In this document: one piece after another, positions 31,948 through 40,030 of the stretch
How positions within the stretch are numbered: the first letter of the stretch is position 1
How the letters are laid out: every line of letters begins with the position of its first letter
Assembly: GCF_900188455.1 (NCBI RefSeq)
Contig: NZ_FZOL01000003.1
Coordinates: 124,001-188,000 of the forward strand
Direction: 5' to 3'
DNA length: 64,000 bases
DNA from: Pseudomonas japonica
GTDB taxonomy: Bacteria; Pseudomonadota; Gammaproteobacteria; Pseudomonadales; Pseudomonadaceae
Made by a program: the position numbers and the translations under genes
Notes under the pieces: generated by a model
Told to the model about the DNA's origin: nothing
Seen by the model: the letters and a program-made list of their open reading frames with translations, nothing else
Databases searched by the model: none

Positions 31948-32457
31948 ATGCGAAAAATGCTTGGGATGTTCAGGGTGCTTGTAGTCGTGGTGCTGGGCCT
32001 GATTGCAGTAGGCTGCAAAAGCCAGCAGGTTGGTTACGAACCGAGTGGCTTGAGCTTCAACGACCGCGCTCAGGCGATTGAAGTAATTGAGCAGGGTTTT
32101 TTTGAGGACTACAGTAAAAAGGCAAGGCCGCAGTCTGTTCTAGTCACAGATAAGGTAATTATCTTGTCCGATGGCATCATTTCTGAGGGAGCCGCATTCG
32201 GTTCTGCTGTTCCTATCGGCGCTGGTGCACTTGCTGTAGGAAGCAGCAAAACCGTCACTCGGGACGCCGCTCGACGTATATATCTGAACTCGATTGGCTC
32301 CATTCCCATTTTCAAAAGCCGTACCAGAAGTAGCCGATATGCTGTGATCATTCGTGGCCAAGATGGTCAAGAGCTCGGTTCGATCAGAACAACTAGTCTT
32401 GAAAGAGCGAAACGGTTTGCTGATGCGGTTGTGTTTGTGAAGTCTTCGAGGCAATAG
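31948..32457 (+). CDS. Lipoprotein of unknown function
   Basis: 169 residues. MRKMLGMFRVLVVVVLGLIA ending in VGC is a lipoprotein signal (lipobox AVGC). The mature part contains VLVTDKVIILSDGIISEG and a Gly/Ala stretch (FGSAVPIGAGALAVGS), then ARRIYLNSIGSI, suggesting a small PH-like or beta-rich envelope protein. I do not recognise a family. It lies between IS remnants in an AT-richer zone with another lipoprotein gene. Confidence 0.65.
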   Translation: MRKMLGMFRVLVVVVLGLIAVGCKSQQVGYEPSGLSFNDRAQAIEVIEQGFFEDYSKKARPQSVLVTDKVIILSDGIISEGAAFGSAVPIGAGALAVGSSKTVTRDAARRIYLNSIGSIPIFKSRTRSSRYAVIIRGQDGQELGSIRTTSLERAKRFADAVVFVKSSRQ

Positions 32458-32639
32458 CTCTGCATGTCAGCGGGTTTGGGTTGTGAGGGGGTAGGCCTAA
32501 CAATAAAACATTGACGTCAAAGAATACGGCTTGATAATACTTGGCAGAATATCTATATATTTGCTCAACCTAAATGACACGGATGTTGAGTATGTTCATT
32601 TCAAGTTATTCTCTGCTCCAGGTGCTCCGGGCTGGTCCC

Positions 32640-33239
32640 ATGAAGAGGCTGGGCATGGCAGTGACCGGCAGTCTGCTGATCTCAGGTCTTGTTGCCTGCT
32701 CAGGTGATCAGCAGGTGCACCGCGTAGATAGGTCTTCATCGGATACATTTTTCCTCAGTGAAATCAAGACCGGAGGCACACCCGCTAAGCTCGCTGACGA
32801 CAATCGAAAGCTCCTTGAAGACAAGCTCAATGAAGTACTGGAGTTCTGTCTTCCACGTCTTTCGGGGTTTGAAAAGCAATCGGCAGCGCAAGCCAGGCAA
32901 GCGTATTGGTTGTCTATGAGCGGGCTGGTCGCGGGCTCCGTTTTTGTGCCTGTACTTGCTGCTGCAAGTCCGACTAGCAACGCAGCTGCAATCGCCGGAC
33001 TTGGAGGCTGGGCAGGGGCTACCAATTTCGCCGGAGAATCACTCAAGACATCCGGCCTCAGCGGAACTACCATCGCCGAGACGCGAAATAAAATGATTCG
33101 GAAGGTTGAGAGCGCAATTGCAGTGGCGACTGATGGTCGTAAATCATTTGATCAGCGTCGTGACGCATTGATGGATGCCAGGACCGCTTGCATCATCTAT
33201 GAGATTGCTGTGCCTACTGTTTCTCAGGAGAAGAAATGA
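32640..33239 (+). CDS. Lipoprotein with central hydrophobic segment
   Basis: 199 residues from the ATG at 32640; an in-frame ATG at 32574 would mask the signal. MKRLGMAVTGSLLISGLVAC is a lipoprotein signal (lipobox LVAC). Residues about 90-130 (LSMSGLVAGSVFVPVLAAAS, then a Gly-rich stretch) could span or insert into a membrane. The flanks are helical with paired Cys residues (FCLPR, TACII). No family recognised; its layout is like the exported cargo proteins of the adjacent prophage. Confidence 0.6.
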   Translation: MKRLGMAVTGSLLISGLVACSGDQQVHRVDRSSSDTFFLSEIKTGGTPAKLADDNRKLLEDKLNEVLEFCLPRLSGFEKQSAAQARQAYWLSMSGLVAGSVFVPVLAAASPTSNAAAIAGLGGWAGATNFAGESLKTSGLSGTTIAETRNKMIRKVESAIAVATDGRKSFDQRRDALMDARTACIIYEIAVPTVSQEKK

Positions 33240-33295
33240 TGGTTGCACACCACTGTCTTTACTTCATTGTCGAGGCGGATCACAGCTGACGCATC

Positions 33296-33415
33296 GTGAC
33301 GTTCTACAACCAGGACCGACTGCGCTCGACCCTGGGCTATCTGCCGCCCAACCAGTACGAGCGGCAGATAGCCTGCGTACGTCAAGCTCCTCAGCTGGTC
33401 GGCCTGAACCCTTAG
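33296..33415 (+). pseudogene. IS3-family transposase, C-terminal fragment
   Basis: Forty codons encode VTFYNQDRLRSTLGYLPP, then NQYERQIA and a stop, the end of an IS3 OrfB integrase core (FYN...RxHSxLGYxxPxxYE). No upstream OrfB sequence remains. It ends at the 3' end of the convergent acyltransferase gene. Confidence 0.75.
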
Positions 33416-35403
33416 TCTGCGGCGTGACCAGTGCGGCCTGGCGTAATTGCCTGATGGAGTCGTTCCGCGACGAAGATGGCTCCAGCGGTAGTCAGGTGGC
33501 CATAGTCCCAGGTAGTCAACGTGGTCGCATCGTCAGTGGTGTGGGTAAGGCATCCCTCGGTATTGCAGAGAATATCGAGAAGGGAAACGAACGCCGCTTT
33601 CGAGTTTGAGTAGGCATTCGTGAATTCGCTTTCGATCTTCGGGATGTCCGGGTTCAGGTTGCTGGCAAGCCTGCGCGGTATCTGATGCTGTGGAAAGTCG
33701 CTTTTCCATGCCTGGTAGACATGTTTGGGGAGCGAATCCAGCCACACTGGAGCAGGACCAAGGAGCACGATGTTGGTAATTCCAGCCGCTGATACCTCAT
33801 CGATGGTACGCATGAGTCTGGCCTGATCGGCGGATCCGGCCGACCAGTCAGCCCCATAGCGGCCCCACGCCCCGAACAGGACAACGGTGCGAGGTTTCAC
33901 GCTGCGAAGCTTGGCGAGGATGTACCTGTTGCTCTCCTGACAAATGCTGTCGCCAAAATCCAGGATCGGCGGGCATGAGCTTCTTGTCGTCTGAAGAATT
34001 GCCTCGGATCGCCCCATCTCGGCCGCGATCCCCGGATACAGCCGTGCAGCATGAGAATCACCCCACAGCAGTACGCCTTCACCCGGGCTGTTTCCAGATA
34101 GGCATTCAGCGGCGAAGCCATCATACGGATCGGTTGCGCTGAGCCAGCATTGAGGGTACCGGGCATCGGTCACAAACTCGTACTTGAAATCTGCGATTGC
34201 CCGGATTTCCGCTGGGAAGCGAGACGGAATTCCATCTGATCTGAATGTCGCATAACCGCAGATACCTACTCCCACCAGTGCAAACGACAGGAGAGCGACA
34301 GAGGCGCGGATATTCAGCTTGCTGCGTATTGGCCTTTCGACGAAACGGTAAGTCAGCCACGCCAGTAGCACGCCGATGAGAACCGCGGCGATTCTCACAA
34401 ATGCACTCGGCGTATCGCTGTACATCATCCTGGCGAACGTCAGGAGTGGCCAATGCCACAGGTAAAGCGGGAAACTGATAAGGCCGAAAAAGACCATTAT
34501 CCTACTGGACAGAACTGTCTTGTTAAGCCAGGCAAATGGCCCGGCGGCGATAACAAGTGCTGCACCAACGGTTGGAAGGATCGCCCACCAACCGGGAAAC
34601 TCATTGTTTTTTGTAGTCCGAACAAGGGCCGTTGCGACAAGTGCCATTCCAAGCACGGACAATAAGTTTCGAACTGCAGGACCGCTTGATTCTCGCCAGC
34701 GCGGAAAGAGTCGTTGCTGATTCAGTGTTGCATAGGCAAGCAGAGAACCGATCAGCAGTTCCCAAAATCGGGTTTGCGGCGAATAGAACGTCGCGATCTG
34801 GTTGGTTTTCACACCAATGATATTGAGGGTGAAGGAGATGCCGCCGATCAGAGCAATCAGGATCAATATGTTGACCCTGCTCTTCCAGGCAGCCCATACG
34901 AGGAGTGGCCAAACAAGGTAGAACTGCTCTTCGATTCCGAGTGACCACAGGTGCAGGAGCGGTTTTGTCTCGGCACTGTTGTCGAAATAGCCGGATTCAC
35001 CCAGCAGCAGGAAGTTGGATACGAATGCAGATCCCCCCGCTATGTGTTTGCCCAGTTGCGAGTACTCGTCGACCATAAGGCTGAACCAGCCGAAAGCCCA
35101 AGTGGCACTGAGCATGAGCAAGAGTGCCGGGAAGATTCGATTGACTCGTCGGCCGTAGAATTCCAGGAAACTGAAGCGGTTCTTTTCCAAACTGCCGAAG
35201 ATGATGCTGGAGATTAAATAACCGGAAATAACGAAGAATACGTCGACGCCTACAAACCCGCCTTGAATCAAGGAGGGAAAGGCATGGAAGGTGACCACGG
35301 ACAAGACGGCCAATGCGCGTAGCCCATCAATGTCTGCGCGGTACTTCGGATGGCTCAGGTGCTTATCGAGCGCAGGTAGCGTCGACGTGGATAAATAGGT
35401 CAT
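33412..35403 (-). CDS. AT3-SGNH O-acyltransferase (OafA-like)
   Basis: 663 residues from the ATG at 35403 (a TTG at 35430 in the same frame is an alternative). Residues about 20-370 are an acyltransferase-3 membrane domain with some ten helices: YRADIDGLRALAVLSVVTFH with the catalytic-type His, then GGFVGVDVFFVISGYL, then HLWSLGIEEQFYLVWP. Residues about 400-663 form a periplasmic SGNH domain with GDSHAARLY (Ser) and WDYGHLTTAG (Asp/His). Such enzymes O-acetylate O-antigen, capsule or peptidoglycan. Next to a prophage end and IS debris, it may alter surface serotype. Confidence 0.92.
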   Translation of the reverse strand: MTYLSTSTLPALDKHLSHPKYRADIDGLRALAVLSVVTFHAFPSLIQGGFVGVDVFFVISGYLISSIIFGSLEKNRFSFLEFYGRRVNRIFPALLLMLSATWAFGWFSLMVDEYSQLGKHIAGGSAFVSNFLLLGESGYFDNSAETKPLLHLWSLGIEEQFYLVWPLLVWAAWKSRVNILILIALIGGISFTLNIIGVKTNQIATFYSPQTRFWELLIGSLLAYATLNQQRLFPRWRESSGPAVRNLLSVLGMALVATALVRTTKNNEFPGWWAILPTVGAALVIAAGPFAWLNKTVLSSRIMVFFGLISFPLYLWHWPLLTFARMMYSDTPSAFVRIAAVLIGVLLAWLTYRFVERPIRSKLNIRASVALLSFALVGVGICGYATFRSDGIPSRFPAEIRAIADFKYEFVTDARYPQCWLSATDPYDGFAAECLSGNSPGEGVLLWGDSHAARLYPGIAAEMGRSEAILQTTRSSCPPILDFGDSICQESNRYILAKLRSVKPRTVVLFGAWGRYGADWSAGSADQARLMRTIDEVSAAGITNIVLLGPAPVWLDSLPKHVYQAWKSDFPQHQIPRRLASNLNPDIPKIESEFTNAYSNSKAAFVSLLDILCNTEGCLTHTTDDATTLTTWDYGHLTTAGAIFVAERLHQAITPGRTGHAAD

Positions 35404-35627
35404 TGGTATTCGCAGATTCAATTGACTCAAGTGCTGTTCTTGAGCGCTGGGGATCGTACCAGAACGCTAAAGCTTTTTCGTTATTGAGCGGAAATTTTTT
35501 AGCGAGAGAACATCTATGAGTTTTCAGGTCGCTGCCGGGTTGGCGACAGAACATAGATACTGGCTCTTCCGCGAAACCACCGGACCGCAGGATGCCGCCA
35601 CGCACTCCGGGGTGTGAGCGAAAGCGA

Positions 35628-35698
35628 CTTCGCTGATTTCTCGCGCCGGCGCCGGCCGCGTTCTGCTTGATCCCTCGCCATGCGGCATCTCCTGCAAT
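35628..35698. repeat. 71-bp dispersed repeat, copy 1
   Basis: CTTCGCTGATTTCTCGCGCC starts this copy; it is about 90% identical over 71 bases to 38307-38377 in the same orientation. It lies just before the IS630 N-terminal fragment. It may be IS-derived or a decayed intergenic repeat. Confidence 0.7.
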
Positions 35699-35710
35699 AC
35701 TGCACCCAAA

Positions 35711-36056
35711 CCTGAAGATGCCAGTCACTGGAGCACTCGCTCGATGAGTCAGGCAACTGGAATTTCTCCTGTCAGCGTCATGCGAATATGGCATGTCTTC
35801 GGCCTCAAGCCTCATCTGGAGAAGACCTTCAAGCTTTCGACTGGTCCTCTGTTTGTCGACAAGGTTCACGATATTGTTGGTCTCTATCTCAACCCGGATT
35901 CAGGCACTGAACCGTACCCAGCCAGGCCTACCTCTTGCCCCCGGCAAACCCGTCACTCGCACCCACGACTACAAGCGCCACGGGACCACATCGTTGTTCG
36001 CGGCTCTGGACATCGTTACGGATGAAGTAATCGGAAGATTGAAGCGCCGTCATGGA
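35711..36056 (+). pseudogene. IS630-family transposase, N-terminal fragment
   Basis: The first frame gives [19 protein letters not shown], then [14 protein letters not shown] and [14 protein letters not shown] deletion of about a dozen codons then removes the segment with the first catalytic Asp (usually CVDEKSQ), and the sequence continues in another frame with [16 protein letters not shown], then [17 protein letters not shown]. It stops after VIGRLKRRH. The C-terminal end is at 31480-31755 in inverted orientation. Confidence 0.82.
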
Positions 36057-36186
36057 AGGCTCCGCCGAGGACGGTCTTCGGTGTTTTCTTCAAGTACTGC
36101 AAGGTTTCGTCAATTACCCGCGCCATGTTTTGGCCCTCAATGATTGATTGGAGGCGCAACCCCACTACGCTCCGACCCAGGCCATG

Positions 36187-36217
36187 TACTGGCTTTCCGT
36201 CCAGAGTGGATGGGACA
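36187..36217 (+). repeat. TACTGGC hairpin element, copy C
   Basis: TACTGGCTTTCCGTCCAGAG, then TGGATGGGACAG, matching the elements at 17839 and 18744 inside the prophage. It ends 85 bp before the ET79-like gene. Confidence 0.5.
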
Positions 36218-36301
36218 GCAGCATTGAAGGATGGAAACCTCTGCTAGTCTTCCTGTGCTGTAAACCATTCGGTACTTGCCTGCTAAGGAAAGGGAGGCGT
36301 T

Positions 36302-36946
36302 ATGTCGAATTCAGATGAAGAGGTTCGTGCTGCTCGTGTAATGGTATGGATTGACGAAGCTTTTGGCGGAGGGATGGGTAGCCACCAGGCGAAGCCACCC
36401 CACGACCTAATATCAGAGAAAATGATTTCGTCAGCGTTGGAATCATTCAACTCTGTTAGCAGTGCTGTTGCTGCAGGTGCAGTTCGTGTTGCTCAGGAGT
36501 TTGCAAACATTCTCGGGTTCAGGTCCGGGGCTGCCAGGTCTGTGAAGGTAACGTTTGTCAATAGCAGTCCATTCAATTTGATCAAGGCGAAGAGCGGGTT
36601 AAGCCATGGGATTTGGATGGATGATATGCAACCGCCAGAGGTCATTGAACCAGGACAGACAGTTGCCTGGGGTAGCGAATCAAGCGGCATAGCGACTGGC
36701 ACCGAGGGATCGGTTGAGTATTGCATATGTGGCAGTTTTGAAAATGCCGGCCCCCAAGACCTGAAAATATCGTTCAGGGTTGATTGGGACAATCCGTATG
36801 GCGGCTCCAACTCTTGCCGCCACTCCTGGCCATCAGGGGACGATACCAACCCTTTCTGGAACAAGGTCTCGTTGGAGGACCCGAGTAATGGAAGTATCCA
36901 TGGGGATAACTGCGAAATGCGGTGGATTTTCCGCTACTTAGGATAG
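36302..36946 (+). CDS. ET79/aegerolysin-like beta-sandwich protein, toxin candidate
   Basis: 214 residues; AAGGGAGG lies upstream. The N-terminal 80 residues are helical and polar. From about residue 80, the protein follows the pattern of the crystal-protein ET79/aegerolysin-like fold: SVKVTFVNSSPFNLIKAKSG, then HGIWMDDMQPPEVIEPG, then WGSESSGIATGTEGSVEY, then DWDNPYGGSNSCRHSW. Relatives in Bacillus, Photorhabdus and Pseudomonas are insecticidal or membrane-binding, often with a partner protein. No signal peptide and no obvious partner nearby. The repeat element upstream and the terminator downstream resemble the prophage cargo genes. Confidence 0.72.
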   Translation: MSNSDEEVRAARVMVWIDEAFGGGMGSHQAKPPHDLISEKMISSALESFNSVSSAVAAGAVRVAQEFANILGFRSGAARSVKVTFVNSSPFNLIKAKSGLSHGIWMDDMQPPEVIEPGQTVAWGSESSGIATGTEGSVEYCICGSFENAGPQDLKISFRVDWDNPYGGSNSCRHSWPSGDDTNPFWNKVSLEDPSNGSIHGDNCEMRWIFRYLG

Positions 36947-36956
36947 CCATGGGATG

Positions 36957-36982
36957 AAGCCCAGTTCAACGCTGGGCTTTTT
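36957..36982 (+). terminator. Terminator after the ET79-like gene
   Basis: AAGCCCAG/CTGGGCTT stem with a short loop and a T run, followed by GCATCTGG. Its 3' half matches the terminator at 19420 in the prophage cargo cassette. Confidence 0.85.
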
Positions 36983-37250
36983 GCATCTGGCTGCAATTGA
37001 GCACTCTGGGGCTTGCAAGGCCCTCTGCCATACTTCTCAAACATGGAGTGGTCGTGACAGTGGCTCGAGTCAGTACCTCGCGTGGTTGATCTGCGAGATG
37101 CGATGCAGCCTCCTTTGGCGCCCACTTCGACGTTTTCTCTACCGTCCATATTCATGAGTGTCAGCACCCTGTGCTCGGCCGCACTATGACTAGCAGCACA
37201 TACTCGTATATCATCAGAGAATGGCGTATTGCCATTATTCTGGGGCAGGT
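36983..37250. other. Intergenic stretch
   Basis: No gene seen. It should contain the promoter of the following secreted-protein gene; no clear operator or repeat was noticed. Confidence 0.4.
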
Positions 37251-38162
37251 ATGCACAAGCTAATATTGGCCACATCTTGTTTGTTGGGTTTTTCCAGTGC
37301 TGCTCTTGCGCGATGCCCTGTCGAGTATCCCTATTACCATGGGTCAGAGTCTGGTCATGTCGTCAGGCTGGAAAACAGGAGTATCTATAATTTAGATGCC
37401 TTTACTCTGCAGGCAGGGCAGATGCCATTGGAGGGGGTGCCGATTCCGAGTTTGTCAATTCATGCCGGGCCCGCTTCAGAGAAGGATTTGGAAAATATCA
37501 CAGAGCATGATTGGATCAAGATAAAGAATTATATTGAAAAATTCAGAGAGAGGTACCTTGCAACTGCGGTCTTCTCAGGCAACCAGAGCTATGATGATGG
37601 CGAGAGACTTTCATGGAAAGAGCTGGATAAAGTCATTGCGTGCTGGCTGAATCAGTCCGCTGGGACAAAGAAAAATATCGCAGCGGAAAGTGCCTCGAAA
37701 ATAAAAGATCAGCCGGTCAGGCCTGAGGGGGATGATAGCAATGCACTTGTTTATGGCGAACTACAAGTCGCAGGCCGCGAGGGACGTCAGCTGTACAGGG
37801 ATGGGCTGCTCGAACAGATGGTGACCAAGAAGCAAGGGGTAAAATTTGATACCAGAGCCCCTGTGATTTCTCCTGGTTGTATAAGCTTCGAAAATTGGGG
37901 CACCGGTGTTGCTCACGACGTCAAGCAGATCAAAAGCACATGCACAATTCCCGTGGCGGTAACTCACTGCTTCTACGACATTCGAACGCCACAAAAATGC
38001 AAAGAAAACAAATCCGTGGGCTGGGGAACTACAAATGTGATCAAGCCAGGCGGAACCGCTTTGGTCGTTGCCGGTACGGAGACGAAAGGCTCGCGATTGA
38101 AAGTGGATTACTATGTTTGCGACATGAGAAATGAAGACAAATTTTTCTGCATAAAACCATGA
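37251..38162 (+). CDS. Secreted protein of unknown function
   Basis: 303 residues from the ATG at 37251 (GGGGCAGG upstream). MHKLILATSCLLGFSSAALA ends a Sec signal peptide. The mature protein is polar with eight or so Cys residues, the last ones in SPGCISFENWG, STCTIPVAVTHCFYD, YYVCDMR and FFCIKP, suggesting a disulphide-bonded C-terminal domain; the NWGTGVAH and VGWGTTNVIKPGG segments look beta-rich. No known family recognised. AT-richer than core genes, consistent with transfer. Confidence 0.65.
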   Translation: MHKLILATSCLLGFSSAALARCPVEYPYYHGSESGHVVRLENRSIYNLDAFTLQAGQMPLEGVPIPSLSIHAGPASEKDLENITEHDWIKIKNYIEKFRERYLATAVFSGNQSYDDGERLSWKELDKVIACWLNQSAGTKKNIAAESASKIKDQPVRPEGDDSNALVYGELQVAGREGRQLYRDGLLEQMVTKKQGVKFDTRAPVISPGCISFENWGTGVAHDVKQIKSTCTIPVAVTHCFYDIRTPQKCKENKSVGWGTTNVIKPGGTALVVAGTETKGSRLKVDYYVCDMRNEDKFFCIKP

Positions 38163-38644
38163 CGTACGTAGTCTTTTGTCGACTCAGTGGTCAACTTGCT
38201 CCTGTTGCCGCCAGTAGAAGCATCAGTGAAGCGGGGTGAGGCTTCCTGATCGAAGGGAGGCCTCAGTCCCAGGTCGAACCTTCAAACGCAGGTCTTCTTC
38301 CTGCGGCTTCGCTGACTTCTCGCACCGACGCCGGCCGCGTTCTGCTCGATCCCTCGCCCTGCGGCATCTCCTGCAATCCGCTGGGTGCAATATGAACGTG
38401 CAACTGCCGTCGACGTTGCTGCGTGATCTTCTGGATGCGTCTCATGGGGCACACCTCGATGGGCGTCTTCTTCGTCGAATCTGACGGCATAACCACCAGT
38501 AGACGCCTGTTTCCCCGGTATACGCGCCTGGGCTGACCAGTGGACGAGTCCATGGGCACGAGCATTTGATCCTCGTGTGAAAAGAGGAGGGTGAGAACGC
38601 AGCTAGAATGCCTATGGGCGGGTTGCCAGATAGGAGCACATGAA
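38163..38644. other. Gene-poor gap with repeat copy
   Basis: A 482-bp stretch with no convincing gene. It holds copy 2 of the 71-bp repeat and, on the minus strand, an open frame without recognisable motif or ribosome site that is probably decayed DNA. Confidence 0.45.
38307..38377. repeat. 71-bp dispersed repeat, copy 2
   Basis: Direct-oriented copy of 35628-35698 with about 90% identity; both end in GGCATCTCCTGCAAT. No flanking transposase remains here. Confidence 0.7.
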
Positions 38645-39328
38645 ATGAACCAGATCCGGATCGCCTTTATGTGTGGATGCATTGGGCTGGCTACAGCAAC
38701 GGTGCAAGCAGAACCGCTATGCGATTGCGGCAAGATTGTTGGTCAGTGTACGGCGTCGATAAACTTGAAGTCGGTCTCCGGTTCAAAACCGTCATTCACG
38801 GCCAACTATACGATTACCTCCAGCACGGCAAGTTGTTCGAAGGTTTCCTACTTTATCGATGACACTCCCTATTTCAATGTGTTGGCCGGGACGAACAAAA
38901 CTGACGAAAGCACCTTCGGCACTGAACCGATCAGCATGAAGAGCTTTTCAGGTGTGAAATGCGAAGTGTGCCAGGGCCAGGCATCTCAAGCCGGCGGGGG
39001 GGCGCAGGGGGCGGCCGGCGTCAAGCCTGATGCTTCGGCTCAAGGACGCGAGCGATACAACGGTAGTTGGCGTACTGATCTGTATGTCCTGACCATCAGC
39101 AACGCGCAGGCAAGTCCGACGGTGAGTTATCAGTTCGACAGGGTCAGCACCAATACTCAGGGCTCGGCGGATGAAGAGCGATTCGAAGGCGATACGCTGG
39201 TGTTTTCCTGGGTGATGGGGATGTTTGGTCGCAACAGCTGTCGCTTCAATCTGACCGGGCAGAACTCCGCAGTCGCCAAGTGTGGCAACTTCATGGGGAC
39301 GCACACGAAGGAATTTACCCGCATGTAA
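38645..39328 (+). CDS. Secreted Cys-rich protein of unknown function
   Basis: 227 residues from the ATG at 38645 (AGGAGC upstream). MNQIRIAFMCGCIGLATATV then QAEP is a Sec signal. The mature part begins with a Cys cluster (LCDCGKIVGQC), has a beta-rich central domain, a Gly/Ala linker (ASQAGGGAQGAAG) and ends in a compact domain with two Cys (NSCRFNL, AKCGNFMG). No family recognised. It is the last accessory gene before the TetR regulator of the metabolic locus. Confidence 0.65.
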   Translation: MNQIRIAFMCGCIGLATATVQAEPLCDCGKIVGQCTASINLKSVSGSKPSFTANYTITSSTASCSKVSYFIDDTPYFNVLAGTNKTDESTFGTEPISMKSFSGVKCEVCQGQASQAGGGAQGAAGVKPDASAQGRERYNGSWRTDLYVLTISNAQASPTVSYQFDRVSTNTQGSADEERFEGDTLVFSWVMGMFGRNSCRFNLTGQNSAVAKCGNFMGTHTKEFTRM

Positions 39329-39352
39329 GCAACCCCACTGGTTTCAAACCGC

Positions 39353-39925
39353 TCAGCGAATCTGCTTGCCGATATTGAATCGCAGCAGCATCAGCGCCGC
39401 ATCGCAGGCATCCCTCGCGAAGTGACTTTCGCCAAACGCCTGTGCGTTCACCGTGGCCCCGTCCAGCAGCATCATGATGTAGGTCGCGAGGGTATTGGCG
39501 GTTTCCTGGGTGTGGTGACGGGCAATCACTTCTTCGATAAGCCCATGCATCTTGCGCTTGTAGTCGAGGGCAATCTCGCGAATGTCCGAATGGTCCGGAA
39601 ACTCGGCGACCGCGCGACCGAACAGACAGCCGGCGAAGTTGGTGGAACAGAACCACTGACCACGCCAGTCGAAGAGCGAAATGATCTTTTCATCCAGGCT
39701 GGGCTTTTCTTCCATGCGCGTCTTCAGTTGCTGGATCAAGTGATCAGAACGCTGCCTAAGCACTGTTTTCACCAGGTCTTCCTTGCCGCTGAAATTACGG
39801 TACATGGTCATCCTGGCGACACCCGACGCTTCAATGATCCAGTCAACGCCCACGGGGCGAAAGCCGTGTTGGGAAAACAGGCTGGTGGCAGTGTCGACGA
39901 CATGCTGCTTCTTCGATACCGACAA
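39353..39925 (-). CDS. TetR-family regulator of the metabolite locus
   Basis: 190 residues. Residues 5-50 form the TetR helix-turn-helix: TATSLFSQHGFRPVGVDWII, then ASGVARMTMYRNFSGKEDLV. The C-terminal ligand domain has a Cys in NFAGCLFGRA, so a redox or electrophile sensor is possible. It is downstream of the seven-gene leftward operon, with a 105-bp gap containing a TAGAC-CA-GTCTA palindrome, a likely autoregulatory operator. A related AGAC/GTCT inverted repeat lies in front of the operon. It probably represses the locus until a ligand binds. Confidence 0.87.
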   Translation of the reverse strand: MSVSKKQHVVDTATSLFSQHGFRPVGVDWIIEASGVARMTMYRNFSGKEDLVKTVLRQRSDHLIQQLKTRMEEKPSLDEKIISLFDWRGQWFCSTNFAGCLFGRAVAEFPDHSDIREIALDYKRKMHGLIEEVIARHHTQETANTLATYIMMLLDGATVNAQAFGESHFARDACDAALMLLRFNIGKQIR

Positions 39926-39978
39926 CTCGGAACTCCAGATTCGGGAAGTGAACAGGCGAAAACCGTAACATTTTGAGG

Positions 39979-39990
39979 TAGACCAGTCTA
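39979..39990. promoter_or_regulatory. Candidate TetR operator
   Basis: TAGACCAGTCTA, a perfect 12-bp palindrome, 54 bp upstream of the TetR start. Half-site AGAC/GTCT recurs at 47403-47420 with a longer spacer. Confidence 0.55.
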
Positions 39991-40030
39991 TCTCAGTCTC
40001 TGCCCGGTATTTCGCCCGGTTTTATCGCAA

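Noticed and set aside
38263..38733. 156-codon minus-strand frame in the gap between secreted protein genes
   Set aside because: No ribosome site, no recognisable motif, overlaps the next gene's signal peptide and includes the 71-bp repeat.
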